A DNA stretch of 64,000 nucleotides from Halegenticoccus soli. GTDB taxonomy: Archaea > Halobacteriota > Halobacteria > Halobacteriales > Haloferacaceae. A program made the translations under genes and the position numbers. The stretch lies in assembly GCF_002844195.1 (NCBI RefSeq), contig NZ_PEND01000001.1, positions 62,001-126,000 on the forward strand. Reading direction: 5' to 3'. This document shows, in pieces, positions 44,519 to 54,594 of this stretch. The notes under the pieces were generated by a model, which saw only the letters and a list, made by a program, of their open reading frames with translations, had not been told where the DNA came from and ran no database searches. Each line of letters starts with the position of its first letter. Positions within the stretch are counted from its first letter, which is position 1.

Positions 44519-44770
44519 TCAGAACGTCTCGACGAGCACCCGGACCTGCTCGTCGGTGAGCTCGGCCGCGTAGAGCTCGAACAGCGCGCGACGGCGGGGG
44601 CGCGAGAGCCCGCGCCGCCCCGATTCGAGCATCGAGACGTGCGCCTGCATGAGCTCGTCGAGCTCCCGCTCGACCGCCCGCTGCTCGTAGCCGGCGGCCG
44701 TCCGGAGGAGGCGCCAGGCCAGGGGCGAGATCTCCTCGACGTCCACTCCGTCGGTCGACGACCGCTCCAT
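44519..44770 (-). CDS. Small XRE-like HTH regulator
   Basis: An 83-residue protein with a helix-turn-helix: LRTAAGYEQRAVERELDELMQAHVSMLESGRRGLSRPRRRAL. It resembles Cro/C1-type repressors. GTTATATGT at about 44794-44802 is 25-30 bp before ATG 44770, so the message is probably leaderless. It is divergent from the metallo-beta-lactamase gene and might regulate it. Confidence 0.7.
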   Translation of the reverse strand: MERSSTDGVDVEEISPLAWRLLRTAAGYEQRAVERELDELMQAHVSMLESGRRGLSRPRRRALFELYAAELTDEQVRVLVETF

Positions 44771-44864
44771 GACCGTCCTCTCGGCGACCCGCCACATATA
44801 ACGTCGGATCGAGTCTGTTTCCGCCGACCGAACCCTTTTGCCCCGCGCCCGCACCCTTCCGTGC

Positions 44865-45782
44865 ATGGCCATCGGCGACGTGAACCCGGTCCCGGACTGT
44901 ACCGACCTGTACTACCTCGACACCGGCATGTACGACACCGAGGCGTACGGCTCCGTCTACGTCGTCGACGCCGAGCGACCGGCCGTCGTCGACACCGGCA
45001 TCGGCACCAACCGCGATCTGCTGTTCGACGCGCTCGACGGGATCGGAATCGGCCGCGAGGACCTCCGGTTCGTCCTCCCGACGCACGTCCACCTCGACCA
45101 CGCGGGCGGCGCGGGCTTCCTCGCGGCGGCGTACCCGAACGCGACCGTGATGACCCACGAGATCGGCGTGCCGCACCTCGTCGACCCCTCGCGGCTCGTC
45201 GCGGGGACGAAGGCCGCCGTCGAGGACCAGTGGGAGTTCTACGTCGAGCCGGAGCCCGTCCCCGAAGACCGGATCGAGGGCGTTGCCGGGGGCGACGTGA
45301 TCGACCTCGGCGACCGAACGCTCGACGTCGTCCACGCGCCCGGTCACGCCCCGCACCAGGTGATGTTCCACGACCGCCGCGACAACACGCTGTTCACCGC
45401 CGACGCGGCGGGGATCTGGGTGCCGAGCGAGCGCGAGATCCGGCAGACGACCCCGCCGTCGCAGTTCGACCTCGAACAGTGTCTCGACGACGCGAGCCGC
45501 ATCGTCGAGATCGACCCCGACGTGCTGTGCTTCGGCCACTTCGGCCCCCGCGAGTACGACGAGGAGCTGATGGATCGGTACAAGCGCACGCTGGTCGAGT
45601 GGGTCGAGGCCGTCAGGCGGAAGCGCGAGGAGCTCGGCGACGACGACGCGGTCATCGAGCACTTCCAGGAGCACACCGACATGGTCGACGTGTGGGGCGA
45701 ACGGAAGGCCCGCGCGGAGGAGCGGCTGAACGTTCGAGGCGTTCTCGGCTATCTCGACCACCGGGCGGAACGGGAGTCGTAA
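44865..45782 (+). CDS. Metallo-beta-lactamase fold hydrolase
   Basis: A 305-residue hydrolase. The metal motif is LPTHVHLDHAGG, followed by VVHAPGHAPHQVMF, FTADAAGIWVP and a late CFGHFGPREYD. The C-terminal 60 residues form a helical cap (VEAVRRKREELGDDDAVIEHF). The substrate is unknown. ATG 44865 is chosen; an in-frame upstream start would extend into the divergent promoter. Confidence 0.88.
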   Translation: MAIGDVNPVPDCTDLYYLDTGMYDTEAYGSVYVVDAERPAVVDTGIGTNRDLLFDALDGIGIGREDLRFVLPTHVHLDHAGGAGFLAAAYPNATVMTHEIGVPHLVDPSRLVAGTKAAVEDQWEFYVEPEPVPEDRIEGVAGGDVIDLGDRTLDVVHAPGHAPHQVMFHDRRDNTLFTADAAGIWVPSEREIRQTTPPSQFDLEQCLDDASRIVEIDPDVLCFGHFGPREYDEELMDRYKRTLVEWVEAVRRKREELGDDDAVIEHFQEHTDMVDVWGERKARAEERLNVRGVLGYLDHRAERES

Positions 45783-45816
45783 CAACTCCCGGCGTGATGT
45801 TCGGCGTTCCTGACGG

Positions 45817-45826
45817 TTTTTATAAT
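45817..45826 (+). promoter_or_regulatory. TATA box of the acyl-CoA synthetase
   Basis: TTTTTATAAT lies 22-31 bp before the ATG at 45848, the spacing expected of a leaderless haloarchaeal transcript. Confidence 0.65.
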
Positions 45827-45847
45827 CGACGGACGTAGCGCCGTGAC

Positions 45848-47803
45848 ATGGAGTGGCGCGACGCGGAGGCGACGTACGAGAGCGAGGTGATCGCCCGGAC
45901 CACGCTCCCCGTGATGTTCGAAGAGAGCGCCGAGCGGAACGCCAACCGGCTCGCACAGCGGTACAAGGGGGGCGTGTACGACCGGTCGCTCGTCCCCGAC
46001 GCGCTGCCCGCGCCGCCCGACGGCGACTACGCCGGCCTCTCGTACGCGGAGATGCGGGGGATCGTCCGCGCCCTCGCGGCGGGCTTTCGGGACCTCGGGC
46101 TCGAAACCGGCGACCGAGTGGGGATCTTCGCGGACACGCGGCTGGAGTGGGCGCAGTGCGACTTCGCGGTCCTCGCGGCCGGCGGCGTCGTCACCACCGT
46201 CTACACGTCGTCGTCCGAGCGCCAGGTGAAGTACCTCCTCGGCGATCCCGGCGCGTCCGGCGTCGTCGTCGAGAACGCCGACCTGCTCCGCCGGGTGCTC
46301 GCGGTCGAGGACGAACTGGACCTCGACTTCGTCGTCGTCGTCGACGACGTGCCCGACGGGAGCGGGATGGCGGGGGCGGTCCGGGACCGGGCGGACGTCG
46401 TCTCGCTCGCCGACGTGTACGCCCGCGGCGAGGCGACGTTCGACGAGGCGGCGTACGAATCGTGGCTCGACGAGCGCGCCCCCGACGACCTCGCGAGCCT
46501 CATCTACACGTCCGGCACGACCGGGCGTCCGAAGGGCGTCCGGCTGACGCACCGGAACTTCCGGGCGAACGTCAACCAGTGTTACCGCCGCTTCGGTCCG
46601 CGCCGGGACAAGGGCGACGCGCCCGTCATCGATCCGAACTCGACGACGCTGTCGTTCCTGCCGCTCGCGCACGTGTTCGAGCGCCTCGCGGGGCACTTCC
46701 TCATGTTCGCGGCCGGCGCGACGGTCGCGTACGCCGAGAGCCCCGACACCCTCCGCGAGGACTTCGGGCTCGTCCGGCCCACCGTCGGCACGAGCGTCCC
46801 GCGGATCTACGAGAAGCTCTACGACGCGATCAGGTCGCAGGCGGCCGAGTCGCCCGCGAAGGAGCGGATCTTCGAGTGGGCCGTCGGGGTCGGCCGGGCG
46901 CACCACGGGGCGGACGCGCCGGGGCCGCTGCTCTCCGCGAAACACCGCCTCGCCGACCGCCTCGTCTTCTCGCAGGTCCGGGAGGCGCTCGGGGGGCGCG
47001 TCGACTTCCTCATCAGCGGCGGCGGCAGCCTCTCGCCCGACCTGTGCGCCCTGTATCACGGGATGGGACTCCCCGTCCTGGAGGGGTACGGCCTCACCGA
47101 AACCGCGCCGGTCGTCTCCGTCAACCCCCCCGAGGAGCCGAAGATCGGAACGATCGGGCCGCCGCTCTTCGGCGTGGACGTCGAGATCGACGAGAGCGCC
47201 GTCGACGACGACGTCCGTGATGGAGCCGGCCGGATCGGCGAACTGCTCGTGAAGGGTCCCAACGTCGCGGACGGGTACTGGAACGCGCCCGGGGAGACGG
47301 CCGACGCGTTCACCGAGGACGGCTGGTTCCGGACGGGCGACGTCGTCGAACTCCGCTCCGACGGCTACATCGCGTTCCGGGAGCGGGCGAAGCAGCTTCT
47401 CGTCCTCTCGACCGGCAAGAACGTCGCCCCCGGGCCGATCGAGGACGCGTTCGCGACGAATCCGCTCGTCGAACAGTGCATGACTCTCGGCGACGGGCGA
47501 AAGTTCGTGGGCGCGCTGATCGTGCCCGACCTCGACGCCGTCAGCGCGTGGGCCGAGCGCGAGGGGATCGACCTGCCCGACGATCCCGCGGCCGTCTGCC
47601 GCGACGACCGGGTCCGCGAGCGGATCGAGCGGGAGGTGGACCGGATCAACGAGCGGTTCGAGTCCCACGAGCGGATCAAGCGGTTCAGGCTCCTCCCCGA
47701 GCCCTTCAGCGAGGAGAACGGCCTCCTGGCGCCGACGATGAAAAAGCGCCGCCCGCACATCCTGGACCGCTACGCCGACGAGGTGGCGCTCGTCTACGAC
47801 TGA
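45848..47803 (+). CDS. Long-chain acyl-CoA synthetase (AMP-forming)
   Basis: A 651-residue adenylate-forming enzyme. The AMP motif is LIYTSGTTGRPKGVRLTHRN; EGYGLTETAP is the A5-type motif, and FRTGDVVELRSDGYIAFRERAKQLLVLSTGKNVAP carries A7/A8. LSFLPLAHVFER is typical of long-chain enzymes. It activates a fatty or other carboxylic acid with ATP and CoA for beta-oxidation. A thiolase gene at 53399-54532 could act in the same pathway. Confidence 0.93.
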   Translation: MEWRDAEATYESEVIARTTLPVMFEESAERNANRLAQRYKGGVYDRSLVPDALPAPPDGDYAGLSYAEMRGIVRALAAGFRDLGLETGDRVGIFADTRLEWAQCDFAVLAAGGVVTTVYTSSSERQVKYLLGDPGASGVVVENADLLRRVLAVEDELDLDFVVVVDDVPDGSGMAGAVRDRADVVSLADVYARGEATFDEAAYESWLDERAPDDLASLIYTSGTTGRPKGVRLTHRNFRANVNQCYRRFGPRRDKGDAPVIDPNSTTLSFLPLAHVFERLAGHFLMFAAGATVAYAESPDTLREDFGLVRPTVGTSVPRIYEKLYDAIRSQAAESPAKERIFEWAVGVGRAHHGADAPGPLLSAKHRLADRLVFSQVREALGGRVDFLISGGGSLSPDLCALYHGMGLPVLEGYGLTETAPVVSVNPPEEPKIGTIGPPLFGVDVEIDESAVDDDVRDGAGRIGELLVKGPNVADGYWNAPGETADAFTEDGWFRTGDVVELRSDGYIAFRERAKQLLVLSTGKNVAPGPIEDAFATNPLVEQCMTLGDGRKFVGALIVPDLDAVSAWAEREGIDLPDDPAAVCRDDRVRERIEREVDRINERFESHERIKRFRLLPEPFSEENGLLAPTMKKRRPHILDRYADEVALVYD

Positions 47804-47839
47804 CCGAGCCGGCGTTTTCCGGCACCGACCGCCGCTGCG

Positions 47840-47881
47840 CCGATCCGACCACCGCCACATCCGATCTGACCGCCGCGACGG
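47840..47881 (+). repeat. Two 21-bp direct repeats after the synthetase
   Basis: CCGATCCGACCACCGCCACAT (47840-47860) is followed by CCGATCTGACCGCCGCGACGG (47861-47881). They lie 37 bp past the stop in the 188-bp gap before the antiporter. They resemble the other stop-proximal repeats but do not include the stop. Confidence 0.4.
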
Positions 47882-47979
47882 TCGCCAACGGGCGAACTGA
47901 GCGCCCGTCGAAGCCGCCGCCGCGCGGCGGGCCGATGAAGTGACTTTTATGCTCGCTCCGACGAACTCCTCGGGCACAT

Positions 47980-47984
47980 GGAGG
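47980..47984 (+). promoter_or_regulatory. Shine-Dalgarno site deciding the antiporter start
   Basis: GGAGG lies 7 nt before GTG 47992. It overlaps an ATG (47978) in another frame, which opens only 13 codons. The TATA-like CTTTTATGC is at 47943-47951. Confidence 0.5.
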
Positions 47985-47991
47985 GACCACA

Positions 47992-49890
47992 GTGGCGGCG
48001 CAGGGCGGAGCCGACCTGATCGCGATCGTCGCCGCCATCATCGGCATCGGCGTCGTCGCGCAGCTGCTCGCCGACCGGTTCCGAGTGCCGAGCATCATCT
48101 TCCTCATCTCGGCGGGGATCCTCCTCGGACCCGAGGGCATCGGTCGGTGGGTTCCGGGCGTCGACCCGCTGGTGACCCCGAACTCCTTCGGCAACGCGCT
48201 CTCGGCCATCGTCGGCCTCTCGGTGGCGATCATCGTCTTCGAGGGGGCGTTCCACCTCCGGCTCGACAAGCTCCGGAAGGCACCGTCGGCGGCGCTGCGA
48301 CTCGTGACCGTGGGCGCGCTCATCGCCCTCGGCGGCACGGCGGCCGTCGTCCACTACGCACTGGGCGTCGACTGGCTCGTCTCCCTGCTCATCGGCGCGC
48401 TGCTCGTCGCCACCGGTCCGACCGTCATCACGCCCATCCTCGAGGTCGTCCCGGTTCGGAGCCGGGTCGCCGTGGCGCTGGAGACGGAGGGGATCGTCAA
48501 CGACGTGACGGCCGCCATCCTCGCGGTGGTCATCTTCGAGGCCATCGTCGCGGAGGTGGCGGGTCCGGGCGAGCTCTTCGTCCTGTTCTTCGAGCGGCTG
48601 GGCATCGGCGTGCTCGTCGGGATCATCGTCGCCGCCGTGATCTACTACCTGCTGACCCACGTCGACATGTCGCCGGGGAACGCGCCGCAGCACGCCCGCC
48701 TGCTCGTCCTCGCGGGGGCGCTCGTCGCCTACGGCGCGGCGGACGTGCTCGCCATCGAGTCGGGCATCGCGGCCGTCGCCACCGCCGGGGTGCTCCTCGG
48801 GAACGTCGATCTCCCCTACGAGGGGGAGATCTCGGCGTTCAAGGGCGACGTGACGCTCGTCGTCCTCTCGTTCGTCTTCATCGCGCTCGCCGCGCTGTTG
48901 GAGTTCGAGAACCTCCGGCGTATCGGCCTCCCGGGGCTCGTCATCGTGGTCGCCGTGGCGCTCGTCATCCGGCCGGCGCTCGTGTGGCTCTCGACGATCG
49001 GCGACCGGTTCACCCGCGAGGAGCGCCTCTTCATGAGCTTCGTCGGGCCGCGCGGGATCATCCCCGCGTCGGTCGCGACGCTCTTTGCGATCCAGCTCCG
49101 GGCGCAGGGCCTGTCGGGGCCCGCAGACGTCCTCGTCGGCACCGTCTTCCTCGTCATCCTGGTGACGGTGGTGTTCGAGGGCGGGCTCGCCCGACGGATC
49201 GCGGAACGCCTGAACGTGATACCCATGCGTGTACTCGTCATCGGAGGCGGCCAGGTGGGCCGCGCGCTCGCCGAACGCCTCGAAGACCGCGGAGAGAACG
49301 TCGTACTGATCGAAAAGGACCGCGAGATGCTCGAACTCGCCCGCGATGGCGGGTTCACCGTCCACCACGGCGACGGCACGGACACGGACGTCCTCCGATC
49401 CGCCGGCGCGGAGAACGCGAAGATCGTCGTCGCCGCCACCGGCAACGACGACGCGAACCTCCTCGTCGCGCAGCTCGCGAGCTCCAAGTTCGGGCCCGAG
49501 ACGATCATCGCGCGGGCGAACAACCCGGACAACGTCGACGCGTTCGAGGAGCTGGGCGTCCGGACCATCTCCGCGGCCGACGCGACGGCCGTCGCCATCG
49601 ACAACTACATCGAGCGGCCCGCGCTGGCGAACTGGATGGGCGAGCTCGGGCGCAACGGCGACGTCCAGGAGATCGAGATCACGGCCGACGGGCTCGTCGG
49701 CCGAACGATACGGGACATCGGCCCCGAACTCCCCGACGGCTGTCTCGTCGCGCTCGTCGCCCGCGACGGCGAAATCGAGGTCCCCGAGGCCGACTTCACG
49801 CTCCAGCGCGGCGACCGAATCACCCTCCTCGGCCGCCGGGACGCCGTCCGGAAGGCGATGAACCTCTGTCACCCCGGGCAGAGGCAGTGA
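47992..49890 (+). CDS. Na+/H+ antiporter (CPA type) fused to an RCK/TrkA domain
   Basis: A 632-residue protein. About twelve membrane helices fill residues 1-400, with the ion-site segments ATGPTVITPILEVV and ALETEGIVNDVTAAILAVV. From residue 412 a TrkA-N domain begins (VLVIGGGQVGRALAERLEDRG), followed by a TrkA-C domain ending in LQRGDRITLLGRRDAV. The antiporter swaps Na+ or K+ for H+, and the RCK part likely gates it by NAD(H) or another nucleotide. This is useful for salt balance in a halophile. GTG 47992 has a GGAGG site. Confidence 0.93.
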   Translation: MAAQGGADLIAIVAAIIGIGVVAQLLADRFRVPSIIFLISAGILLGPEGIGRWVPGVDPLVTPNSFGNALSAIVGLSVAIIVFEGAFHLRLDKLRKAPSAALRLVTVGALIALGGTAAVVHYALGVDWLVSLLIGALLVATGPTVITPILEVVPVRSRVAVALETEGIVNDVTAAILAVVIFEAIVAEVAGPGELFVLFFERLGIGVLVGIIVAAVIYYLLTHVDMSPGNAPQHARLLVLAGALVAYGAADVLAIESGIAAVATAGVLLGNVDLPYEGEISAFKGDVTLVVLSFVFIALAALLEFENLRRIGLPGLVIVVAVALVIRPALVWLSTIGDRFTREERLFMSFVGPRGIIPASVATLFAIQLRAQGLSGPADVLVGTVFLVILVTVVFEGGLARRIAERLNVIPMRVLVIGGGQVGRALAERLEDRGENVVLIEKDREMLELARDGGFTVHHGDGTDTDVLRSAGAENAKIVVAATGNDDANLLVAQLASSKFGPETIIARANNPDNVDAFEELGVRTISAADATAVAIDNYIERPALANWMGELGRNGDVQEIEITADGLVGRTIRDIGPELPDGCLVALVARDGEIEVPEADFTLQRGDRITLLGRRDAVRKAMNLCHPGQRQ

Positions 49891-49951
49891 CGGCGGCGCC
49901 GACGCGCCGGCCGCTGTGACGACGGACGGTCGCCGCGTCGCCGCCCGGCGC

Positions 49952-49985
49952 GGCGGTCGGATCGACGAGGCGGTCGGATCGACGC
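49952..49985. repeat. Two 17-bp direct repeats
   Basis: GGCGGTCGGATCGACGA is followed directly by GGCGGTCGGATCGACGC. They lie in the gap between the antiporter and the cyclase; no gene is seen in 49891-50078. Confidence 0.55.
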
Positions 49986-50078
49986 GACGGAAGCGGCCGG
50001 CGTTGCGCCCGACGCCGACGTGATCGATCGGTCGGCCGATCCGGCCGATACTTGTCCGCCGGGCGCGAACTGCGCCCC

Positions 50079-50690
50079 ATGCAGGACCTCAGTCACCCCC
50101 TCTCCGCCGGAACGCCCGTCTACCCCGGGGACCCGCCGGTCCGCCTCGACCCACACGCGACCCGCGGGGCGGACGGGTACCGCGTCACCGAGATCGGCCT
50201 CGGCAGCCACGCGGGGACGCACGTCGACGCCCCCGCGCACACCGAACCCGAGGGCAAGCCGGTCGACGCGCTCCCGCTCCGGCGGTTCGACTTCGACGCG
50301 CGGCTGGTCGACCTGCGCGGGCTCGACGCCGGCGAGGTCGTCCGGGCGGCCGACCTCCCTGAACCGGACTGCGACATGCTCGTCCTCCGGACCGGCTGGG
50401 ACGACCACTGGGGCACCGACCGCTACTACGACCACCCCGCACTCGCGCCGGACGCGGCGCGGTGGTGCGCCGACCGCGGGTACGATCTCGGCTTCGACAC
50501 CGTCGGTCCCGACCCCGTCGACGCCGTCGACCTCCCGGCCCACCGGGCGCTCCTCGGCGCCGGGTGCCTCCTCCTGGAGAACCTGACGAACCTCGACGGG
50601 CTGCCCGAGCGCTTCCGGATCCGCGCCTACCCGCTCGCGCTCGTCGGCGCCGACGCCTCGCCCGTTCGGGCGGTGGCGGTTCTCCGGTAG
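50079..50690 (+). CDS. Cyclase/kynurenine-formamidase family protein
   Basis: A 203-residue metal hydrolase. The family motif H-x-G-T-H-x-D-x-P-x-H is exact in GSHAGTHVDAPAHTE, near residue 45. DLSHPLSAGTPVYPGDPP at the start is typical. Formamidases of this group hydrolyse N-formylkynurenine; other members act on cyclic amides, so the substrate is open. ATG 50079 is preferred over a start nine codons upstream. The 3' end is copied six times downstream. Confidence 0.87.
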   Translation: MQDLSHPLSAGTPVYPGDPPVRLDPHATRGADGYRVTEIGLGSHAGTHVDAPAHTEPEGKPVDALPLRRFDFDARLVDLRGLDAGEVVRAADLPEPDCDMLVLRTGWDDHWGTDRYYDHPALAPDAARWCADRGYDLGFDTVGPDPVDAVDLPAHRALLGAGCLLLENLTNLDGLPERFRIRAYPLALVGADASPVRAVAVLR

Positions 50691-50815
50691 GCTGGGAGTG
50701 ATTCTCCGGTAGGCCGGGAGTGGTTCTCCGGTAGGGTCGGGCCGCGGTTCTCCGGTAGCGCCGAGGGTGGCTCTGCGGTAGGGCCGAAGGCGGTTCTCCG
50801 GTAGGGCCGGGGGTC
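50678..50815 (+). repeat. Six-copy tandem repeat spreading from the cyclase stop codon
   Basis: GGTTCTCCGGTAGG-type units begin at 50678, 50700, 50722, 50746, 50769 and 50792, a period of 22-24 bp. In the first copy this is the gene's last codons (GTT CTC CGG TAG). Every copy keeps the CGGTAG. The units fill the gap before the AOR-family gene. Confidence 0.88.
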
Positions 50816-50855
50816 TTTCACCAACGTTTATTCGGGTGAGGGCGAAAGCGCCAGT

Positions 50856-52535
50856 ATGCACCACGCAGTCGGACCCCTGCTCTCGGTCGACGTCTCCGAG
50901 CGGACCGCCGAGACGGAGGACGCGGACGACGTGCTCGAAGCGTTCATCGGCGGCCGCGGCGTCGGAACGAAGCTGGCGCACGACCGGATCCCGTTCGACG
51001 CCGACCCGTTCAGCCCCGAGAACCGCGTCGTGTTCGCCACCGGCCCGATGCAGTTCTCGCAGATGAGCTTCACGGGGCGGATGAGCGCGACCGGCCTCTC
51101 GCCGCTCACGAACGGGCTCCTGTCCGCGAACGCCGGCGGATTTCTCTCGCGGAACTTCACGGGCGCGGGGTACGCCGCCGTCGAGGTGACGGGCGCGAGC
51201 GACGAACTGCTCGCGGTTCACGTCACCGACGAGGGCGTCGAGTTCGAGGAGGTGCCGGACCTCGCGGGGGCGACGGTCTCGGAGGTCACCGAGTACGTGA
51301 AGGCCGAGCACGGTCTCGGGGAGGACCAGATCGCCTGCGTCGGCCCGGCGGGGGAGAACCGGGTCCGGTTCGCCTCGATCATGACCACGGAACACCGGGC
51401 GTTCGGACGCGGGGGGCTCGGCGCGGTGCTCGGCTCGAAGAACGTCAAGGCGATCACCTTCGACGGGGACGCCCAACCCGAGGTGGAACTCCCCGACGTC
51501 ACGATGGAGATTCACCGGGAGGCGGCGACGCGCGACCACCCGATGAAGAAGGCGGGGACGACGAGCGTCACCGAGTACGCGAACCACGTCGGGGCGCTTC
51601 CGACGCGGTACTTCTCCGAGCTGGAGTTCGAGGGCGTCGAGGGGATCAGCGGCGACCGCGTCGCGGAGAAGAAGTTCAAGAAGGGGACGTGCTCGTCCTG
51701 CGCGTTCGCCTGCAAGCTCCCGACGAAAGACGAGGAAAGCGGCCTGGAGACCGAGGGGCCGGAGTACGAGACGGTGATGTCGTTCGGCTCGAATTCGGGG
51801 GTGGACGACATCGTCTCCGTGATGAAGTCGAACGACCTCTGCGACGAGTTCGGGATGGACACCATCTCCTGCGGGGACGTCGTCGCCGCCTACCTGGCGA
51901 GCGAGGACGCCTTCGGCGACTCCGAGCTGATCCACGAGACGGTCGAGAAGATCGCCCGCCGCGAGGGGATCGGCGACCTGCTCGCGGAGGGGATCGACCG
52001 CTGCCACGGGGAGCTGGGGGTCGAAAACTGGACGGCGAAGGGGATGGAGTTCCCGGCCCACGACGGGCGGAAGCTCAACGGCCAGGGCCTGTCGTTCGCC
52101 ACGTCGAACCGCGGCGCGGACCACATGTACGCCGAGTTCTACTCGAAGGAGTACCCGCTGGTGAGCAAGGACGAGGCGGTCGACCCCGAGGGCCTGGAAG
52201 GGAAGGCGCCGATGGTCGTCGAAAAGGAGAACCGCAACGCCGTGCTCGACAGCGCCGTCGTCTGCAAGTTCTCCCGGGACTTCGTCGACGACGACCGCCT
52301 GTCGACGCTGCTCGGCGCGGACTACGACGACCTCCTCGCGGTCGGCGCGCGGATCGTCGACCTCGAACGCGGGTTCAACAACCGGCGGGGCTTCGACCGC
52401 GAGGACGACGCCGTCCCCTACGACCTCCCCGGGTTCGACGAGGCGCTCGACGAGTACTACGAGACCCGCGGCTGGAACGCGGACGGAACGGTCCCGGACG
52501 CGGGCGCGAGCGGCGCGGCGAGTGCGGGCGACTGA
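50856..52535 (+). CDS. Aldehyde:ferredoxin oxidoreductase family protein
   Basis: A 559-residue tungsto- or molybdopterin enzyme. N-terminal AOR domain: DVLEAFIGGRGVGTKLAHD, ATGPMQFSQMSFTGRMSATGLSPLT, then a SIMTTEHRAFGRGGLGAVLGSKNVKAI stretch. Cluster cysteines are Cys279, Cys282, Cys286 (CSSCAFAC) and Cys470. These enzymes oxidise aldehydes to acids with ferredoxin. A GTTTATT box at 50826-50832 gives a leaderless ATG at 50856. No ferredoxin gene lies beside it. Confidence 0.93.
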   Translation: MHHAVGPLLSVDVSERTAETEDADDVLEAFIGGRGVGTKLAHDRIPFDADPFSPENRVVFATGPMQFSQMSFTGRMSATGLSPLTNGLLSANAGGFLSRNFTGAGYAAVEVTGASDELLAVHVTDEGVEFEEVPDLAGATVSEVTEYVKAEHGLGEDQIACVGPAGENRVRFASIMTTEHRAFGRGGLGAVLGSKNVKAITFDGDAQPEVELPDVTMEIHREAATRDHPMKKAGTTSVTEYANHVGALPTRYFSELEFEGVEGISGDRVAEKKFKKGTCSSCAFACKLPTKDEESGLETEGPEYETVMSFGSNSGVDDIVSVMKSNDLCDEFGMDTISCGDVVAAYLASEDAFGDSELIHETVEKIARREGIGDLLAEGIDRCHGELGVENWTAKGMEFPAHDGRKLNGQGLSFATSNRGADHMYAEFYSKEYPLVSKDEAVDPEGLEGKAPMVVEKENRNAVLDSAVVCKFSRDFVDDDRLSTLLGADYDDLLAVGARIVDLERGFNNRRGFDREDDAVPYDLPGFDEALDEYYETRGWNADGTVPDAGASGAASAGD

Positions 52536-52615
52536 GCGGCATTTCGCCGCGAAGGTGCGCGGAAGACTGAGCGGTCCGTCGCCGCGAAGGGAGGACGACT
52601 GAGCCGCGATCCGCC
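52530..52615 (+). repeat. Tandem repeats across the AOR stop codon
   Basis: GACTGAGCGG, which contains the stop TGA (52533-52535), recurs at 52565 and, as GACTGAGCCG, at 52597. The first two copies also share a TCGCCGCGAAGG block. Periods are 35 and 32 bp. Confidence 0.75.
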
Positions 52616-52624
52616 TCTCGCCCG

Positions 52625-53344
52625 TTACTCCGATTCCGACCCGCGGAGCGCGGCGTAGGCGGCCGCGCCGATCCCGGCGAGCGCCGCCGGGACGCCGAAC
52701 CCCGGCATCTGAATCCCGGTTTCGTCCCCGCCTTGCCCTCCGGACTCGGTCTCCGTCGGGGTCGTCGTGGGGACGTCCTCCCGTATCAGCTCCAGCGTGA
52801 CGGCGAAGGCGTCCGTCCCGCACCGGTTCTGCTCGTTGATGACGAACAGGTTGCCCGGCTCGATGTTCTCGTCCTCCTTGTCGGCGTACAGCGACGTTCT
52901 CTTGGAGTTGCGAGCGGCTTCGATCCGGTCGATGAGCACCGCCTCCGTCGTGACGACGTCCTCGCCGGGGCCGACGAACGGGCAGGGTTTCACCTCGTCG
53001 CCGGGCACGTCGCTCTCGTCGCCGAGGATCTTGACGAACAGGCCGGTGTAGTTACGGTTGTTGAACTTCGGCGCGGCCCCCAGCAAGCCGGCGGTTGTCG
53101 TCACCTCGTCGTCCTCGCTTCCGACCCCGCCCTCGTTTCCGCCGCTCTCGTTTCCTCCGGTCTGATTCCCGCCGTCGGTCTCGTTTCCGCCGCTGGTCCC
53201 GTTACCCTCCTGTGCGCGACCGGCGCGCGCGACCACGCCCGCCGCGGGGATCGCCGCGCCGGCCCGCAGGAGACGGCGGCGCGAGATCCGTCGGTTCGGC
53301 GTCGTTGCGTCCGTCTCGTCGGCGGTCGTCTGGTCCCTCCACAT
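52625..53344 (-). CDS. Tat-exported protein with PGF-CTERM anchor
   Basis: A 239-residue surface protein. The twin-arginine signal is ISRRRLLRAGAAIPAAGVVA. A Gly/Asn/Glu-rich spacer (GNETDGGNQTGGNESGG) offers N-glycosylation sites. The middle domain has two cysteines (KPCPFVG and NRCGTDAF). The C-terminus ends in the PGF-CTERM signal: MPGFGVPAALAGIGAAAYAAL plus a charged tail, where archaeosortase would cut and attach a lipid. The function is unknown. Confidence 0.88.
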   Translation of the reverse strand: MWRDQTTADETDATTPNRRISRRRLLRAGAAIPAAGVVARAGRAQEGNGTSGGNETDGGNQTGGNESGGNEGGVGSEDDEVTTTAGLLGAAPKFNNRNYTGLFVKILGDESDVPGDEVKPCPFVGPGEDVVTTEAVLIDRIEAARNSKRTSLYADKEDENIEPGNLFVINEQNRCGTDAFAVTLELIREDVPTTTPTETESGGQGGDETGIQMPGFGVPAALAGIGAAAYAALRGSESE

Positions 53345-53398
53345 CCCGTGAAAACAGACGGCTGGCTGTCACTAATACGTCGCGGCCGACGCGGTCCG

Positions 53399-54532
<1,134 letters not shown>

Positions 54533-54594
54533 GTCTCACCATCGGCGGCCCAGACTGATAAATCCGGGAGAACGCGGCGTCCCGCGCCGCGAGT

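Noticed and set aside
50678-50815. CRISPR array
   Set aside because: The unit is contiguous with a 22-24 bp period and no unique spacers, and no cas genes are present. It is a plain tandem repeat.
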